The position numbers were made by a program, and so were the translations under genes. A DNA stretch of 64,000 nt from Citrus sinensis (Eukaryota; Streptophyta; Magnoliopsida; Sapindales; Rutaceae). Below the pieces are notes generated by a model. That model had not been told where the DNA came from. It ran no database searches and saw only the letters and a list, made by a program, of their open reading frames with translations. Where the stretch lies: assembly GCF_022201045.2 (NCBI RefSeq), contig NC_068561.1, positions 15,401,001 through 15,465,000 of the forward strand, written 5' to 3'. Within the stretch, counting starts at the first letter, position 1; each line of letters begins with the position of its first letter. This document shows, piece by piece, positions 60,271 to 64,000 of this stretch.

Positions 60271-60485
60271 TGATTCTATCATTCTAAGGGAATAGCTGCA
60301 TATATAAGCACATTCCTGGATAAGCCATTACGAAAAAGAGGTACTGGACTCATTATCGTTATAGGTATCTCATTACCACAGATTTTAACATCATGATAAG
60401 CTCTCGGTATCCAAACGTTTACCCATTGCTATGAAAAGTATACATCAAATAACTAAGTACGGTGAAAAGCTCTCAAAGCTTTGGC

Positions 60486-63418
60486 TCATAATCCCATCCT
60501 TAAAATCCCTTCCTCCACAACTCGGTTTTTTGTTGGTGAGCTTACTGCTTTTTTTGTACACTCAAATGATTCTGTTTCAGTTTGAGATGGAGATGCTTCT
60601 CGAATTATGTTTAACGTGGAATCTGCTTCATCAATTGAATTGCTGTAATCTTTCCCTTTGTTCTCAATGCTAAGATAATCTGTCAATGCCTTTTTCACAC
60701 CCATACCACGCTGGGGAATCTTGCTGCTCGTGCGGAATGGAGATATATCTCCCTTTGCGGGGCTAACGAGTGCTGGTGAAAGGGTTGGTGTAGCGAAAGC
60801 TGATTTATATGGAGTGCTCGAGAAAGGCACTGAGTATGGGATTGAGATACTCTTATGAGCAATCATACCACCTTTTGACATTGGAGAGAAAGAGTCTGAA
60901 TGTTTGGTCAGGTCATCCACATAAAGTAGATCATCAATACGTGCCACAATGTTAAATGCCAAGCTCTCCAAAACTCTTGAGTAACTCTCCAAGATGGACT
61001 TCCCAACATCCTAAATAATACAGTGTGGCATAGTTAGTTTAAACTAACAATCTAGTATGACATTGAAATTTAAAAGTGCTATTATGAATAAATTATTGGA
61101 CTGGTGCACGATATGCGTACCTTGTTATACTGAATTTTGCTCATATCTAGAGTTGTCTGGGGAAGACCAGGGAACCACTGTTTCAAGCAAAGTAGGAGGC
61201 TTTCTGCTCGATCTGCAAGTAATTCTCTCTTCTCTGTATCAACAACAAATTCTTTGACCAATCCCCATGATGACTTTGAACTGGACCGGGTTGTGCTATT
61301 GGCAGGCTTAGAATTGGTTCTTTTGCGCCACACATACATTGCAGCCTCTACCCGGTTGGCAATCTCTGTAGCTTGATGTTCAGATGACAAATCAAGGCAT
61401 TCAAGCAGATATTCCGGAGAAAACTGATCTGATGAAATGTATCGATAAATAAGATCTCCTAGGCTGACTCTTCCATTCTGAAACCAAAATAAAGCTCAGA
61501 TTCACAACACGGCCTATTTGGATCTCATAACACTAGATATATATGTAGAGGATTTTACCTTTGGAAGAGACTCAAAGTATGATTCAGGGACTTCCATGTC
61601 GGCTAGAGTAATGCTGTTGATAGCCATGGCAGCTTTTAGTATTTGGTTAGTACAATCACGCTTGTGCTGCAACTGCTTTCTTGTATTTTCATGGAGACCA
61701 CCAAGAGGAACCCGAGGCACAGGTAGCCACCACTTTTCCTCCTGACGCTGTAGGGCTCTTCGGAAAGAGGTTGAGCCATCAGCCTCTGAGGCTAGAATCC
61801 CTTGGTCAACATACCAGAACTCTGTATTTTCGAAACTGTCCAATATTTCCTGCCAAAAAAGATTGAATTCAGAATGACCTTATTCACCTGGAACAAGTTA
61901 CAAAGTCAAAAGTGTTGCTAAATCTTACCAGAAGCATGTTATCTAATTTGCGCAGAGCCGGAAGGTTAATGTAGAGATCTGATCTGGGCCTGCAAGTCAT
62001 TACCTGCAGATAATGTCAAATAGATGATGAGAACAAGTTACAGCATATCATTTTTCTGACCCTCAGAGATAATGCTTTTCTCCTAATAATACACATACAC
62101 TGATCCAGTTAGCCGTCGTGAATTAAGAAGCAAATAATTAGGATGTACAATCCAATGAAATTGAATGACCCCATGAGTTTTATATAAAATTTGATGCTAC
62201 AAATTCAAAATAAATAAATAAATATTATAATGCAAAGCAATTGCTAGTCACTTGGGGTATTTCAAAAGTGAACAATGTTATTGGAAAATAAAAAGCTTAG
62301 AGCTTTACCTCAAGCTTGCTACCATCTGGAAATGTTTGCCAAGAGGGTGTCAGCTCAACAATGTGATCACTCACACAAAGAAACCATTCCATCTCTCTTC
62401 GCCACATGGCTTTCTTCTCAAGGGGAAGTGGTTCCAACCTCCAAAGTTGCCCAAACAAGGTAGCTGCAATGCAATATTGATCAGACCAAGAGCAATCACT
62501 ATCATAGAAAAGCCAACACAAAAATTACATCATCAAATACATACAATAATTATAGAAAATTCATCAAGCAATATATTAAGCAAAGAAATTTGTAAGCTAG
62601 CTTACGTACCACAAAGATTAGTGATGGCATTTGAAATAGCTAATGCAGTTGAAACCCCATTTCCGCAACCTGACATATCTTCTCCAAGCAGCAATTTTGC
62701 AAACCTCTCCTTCATCATTTCAACGTCTATAATGCCAATCACAAATAATCAAACACATTATCAAAAGAAATTAATTATAGAGTCTAAAGAGAAACGTAGA
62801 AAAGAAAATACCCGGAAGTGTTGAGCCTTTTTTCTCCAAATCCAAACGTGATTTCTCTATTTTTTCATTACCATCAACACTACTACTATCTTGTGCCTCA
62901 GCTTTTTGTACAGGCCACCCTAATGGAGGAGAAGACGATTCCTCAGAGCTACTGTGGCTCTGCTCCTCATGTCCTGTTGTCTCAGATGTCAAAAAATCAG
63001 AACTTGAACTGCTCTCGCGACCTTTCTCTTCAATCGACTCCCCAAATGTCTCCACTCTGCTCACATTTTCACTAAACTCGTCATGCTTAATCTCTTCGTT
63101 GCCTTCAGTTTTCTCTACACTCAAACCCTCCATTGTCGCTAACTCTTCTTCAACTAGCTCGGGCGTTGAACAAAAAACAGAATTGTTCACTACCATAACA
63201 TTACATTCAAGCCGTTTCAAGCCACACCCACTTGGGAATCCAACTCTGCAGTAAAACTTTTTCCAAGATTTTGACACCCAGAAACCGAAAAGAGAAAATG
63301 GGCTTGAGTTATCAAAGCCTCTAACCTTCACTGCTGGTACACGAGGCTTAAGCTGGTAGCATTGTTGTAGCTGTTGAGGGTCTTCTCTTTCTTCTTGGTG
63401 AATGAAAGCGCTATCCAT
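60486..63418 (-). CDS. ROPGEF: RopGEF (PRONE-domain guanine nucleotide exchange factor)
   Basis: Seven exons on the minus strand: 63418-62812, 62726-62610, 62463-62309, 62003-61929, 61849-61559, 61477-61121 and 61010-60486. All introns are GT-AG and the product is 708 residues. The PRONE catalytic domain runs from about residue 203 ('[20 protein letters not shown]', the start of exon 2) to about 567. The WW motif needed for Rop activation is W358-W359 in '[12 protein letters not shown]'. The N-terminal extension of about 200 residues is Ser/Glu-rich and variable. The C-terminus carries the conserved '[20 protein letters not shown]' and a Ser/Thr-rich tail, the part known to bind receptor kinases and autoinhibit. 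The enzyme exchanges GDP for GTP on plant ROP/RAC small GTPases at the plasma membrane, controlling polar growth. The long N-terminus points to the RopGEF5/6/7 group. Start at 63418 was chosen as first ATG in the open frame; a later Met (for example before VVNNSVFC) cannot be excluded. Confidence 0.94.
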
Positions 63419-64000
63419 AAGGTTTCATTTTCAAGAACCATTTCTGCTTCTATTTGAAGGGTAAAACAGAAAGGGGAAAAAAAAATTATGTGTGTTACTT
63501 GTGAAAGGAGCGTTGTAAATTTATGCTTAAATCATGTGTAAGAGACTACACACTGAAGTTCGTCGTGAATATTACTGATGCTTGACAAAACATATGACAT
63601 GTGAAGCAAGAGTTAGAGGCTCTCTCCTGTCCTTGAATATTTATGAGCTCTGTTTTAGTCTTAGATTTATTTTAGGCCACCATTTTTCACTTTTAAAGCA
63701 GAGAGAGAGAGAGAGTCAATAAAAATAAAATGCCTGTGAATCTGTGGCTCCTTTTCTCTCTCTTTGGCTTTGCTTTTGCTTAGACAAGGCTCCTAATTAT
63801 AATGATAATCATGTATTAATAACACTTAGTTTGGTTCAAAATAATAATAAAGTAAAGGCAATAGGAAATTGGGAACCGTGTAAACGACGGATCTATCAAC
63901 GATGCCTCCCAATTTATCCTTCATTATGTTTCTAACTTGAACTTCCCAAGACAATGGGCTACGTTTTAATTTCTAAACTTCAAGGACTAAACTAACCTTT
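63419..64000. other. Promoter side of the RopGEF gene
   Basis: A short (GA)n run lies at about 63700-63714, which on the minus strand is a CT-rich stretch upstream of the RopGEF start. No gene is seen up to the window edge. Confidence 0.4.

Noticed and set aside
1-64000. CRISPR arrays, operons, prophage or organelle insertions
   Set aside because: No spaced direct-repeat arrays, no co-directional intronless gene strings, and no plastid or mitochondrial gene text were seen; the genes are nuclear plant genes with introns.

Overview
This window is nuclear DNA of a flowering plant, almost certainly a eudicot. The genes have many short introns with GT-AG borders, the intergenic DNA is very AT-rich, and the repeats are typical plant families. 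Gene content and style would fit a woody rosid such as Citrus, but this is a guess that cannot be confirmed from the sequence alone. No operon, CRISPR array, prophage or other bacterial feature is present.

Layout. (1) About 0.2-5 kb holds two hAT-type non-autonomous transposons and a degenerate tandem array of a ~780-bp unit. (2) 6.6-10.75 kb, minus strand, is a four-exon NRT1/PTR-family (NPF) transporter with a TATA box. (3) About 11-31 kb is a repeat-rich gene desert. It holds a short SINE, a nested nest of inverted-repeat DNA transposons (12.9-16.2 kb), a 5.9-kb L1-type LINE with its target duplication, a small poly-A retroposon, a solo LTR fossil with a 5-bp duplication, a small MITE, an 81-bp tandem duplication and a tRNA-derived SINE. 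(4) 32-41 kb is gene-dense: a plastid-type conserved protein (minus), tRNA-Gly(GCC), a small single-pass membrane protein (plus), the PI31-like proteasome regulator PTRE1 (plus, nine exons) and a small secreted six-cysteine peptide (plus). (5) 41-48 kb is intergenic, with a second copy of the first hAT family at 45.2-46.1 kb. (6) 48.5-51.1 kb is a SIS-like (salt-induced serine-rich) gene with G-box/ABRE elements upstream and a foldback MITE downstream. (7) 51.8-58.3 kb, minus strand, is a tandem cluster of three type-V non-specific lipid-transfer protein genes, the first of them decayed. (8) 59.2-59.7 kb has a broken tRNA-Asp, an intact tRNA-Asp(GTC) and a tRNA-Pro(AGG). (9) 60.5-63.4 kb, minus strand, is a seven-exon RopGEF (PRONE) gene.

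The genes do not form one pathway; this is an ordinary stretch of chromosome. The best leads are the uncharacterised secreted cysteine-rich peptide gene, the decaying lipid-transfer cluster, and the layered transposon structures whose exact target duplications can be read directly. I did not find evidence of a new multi-gene system.
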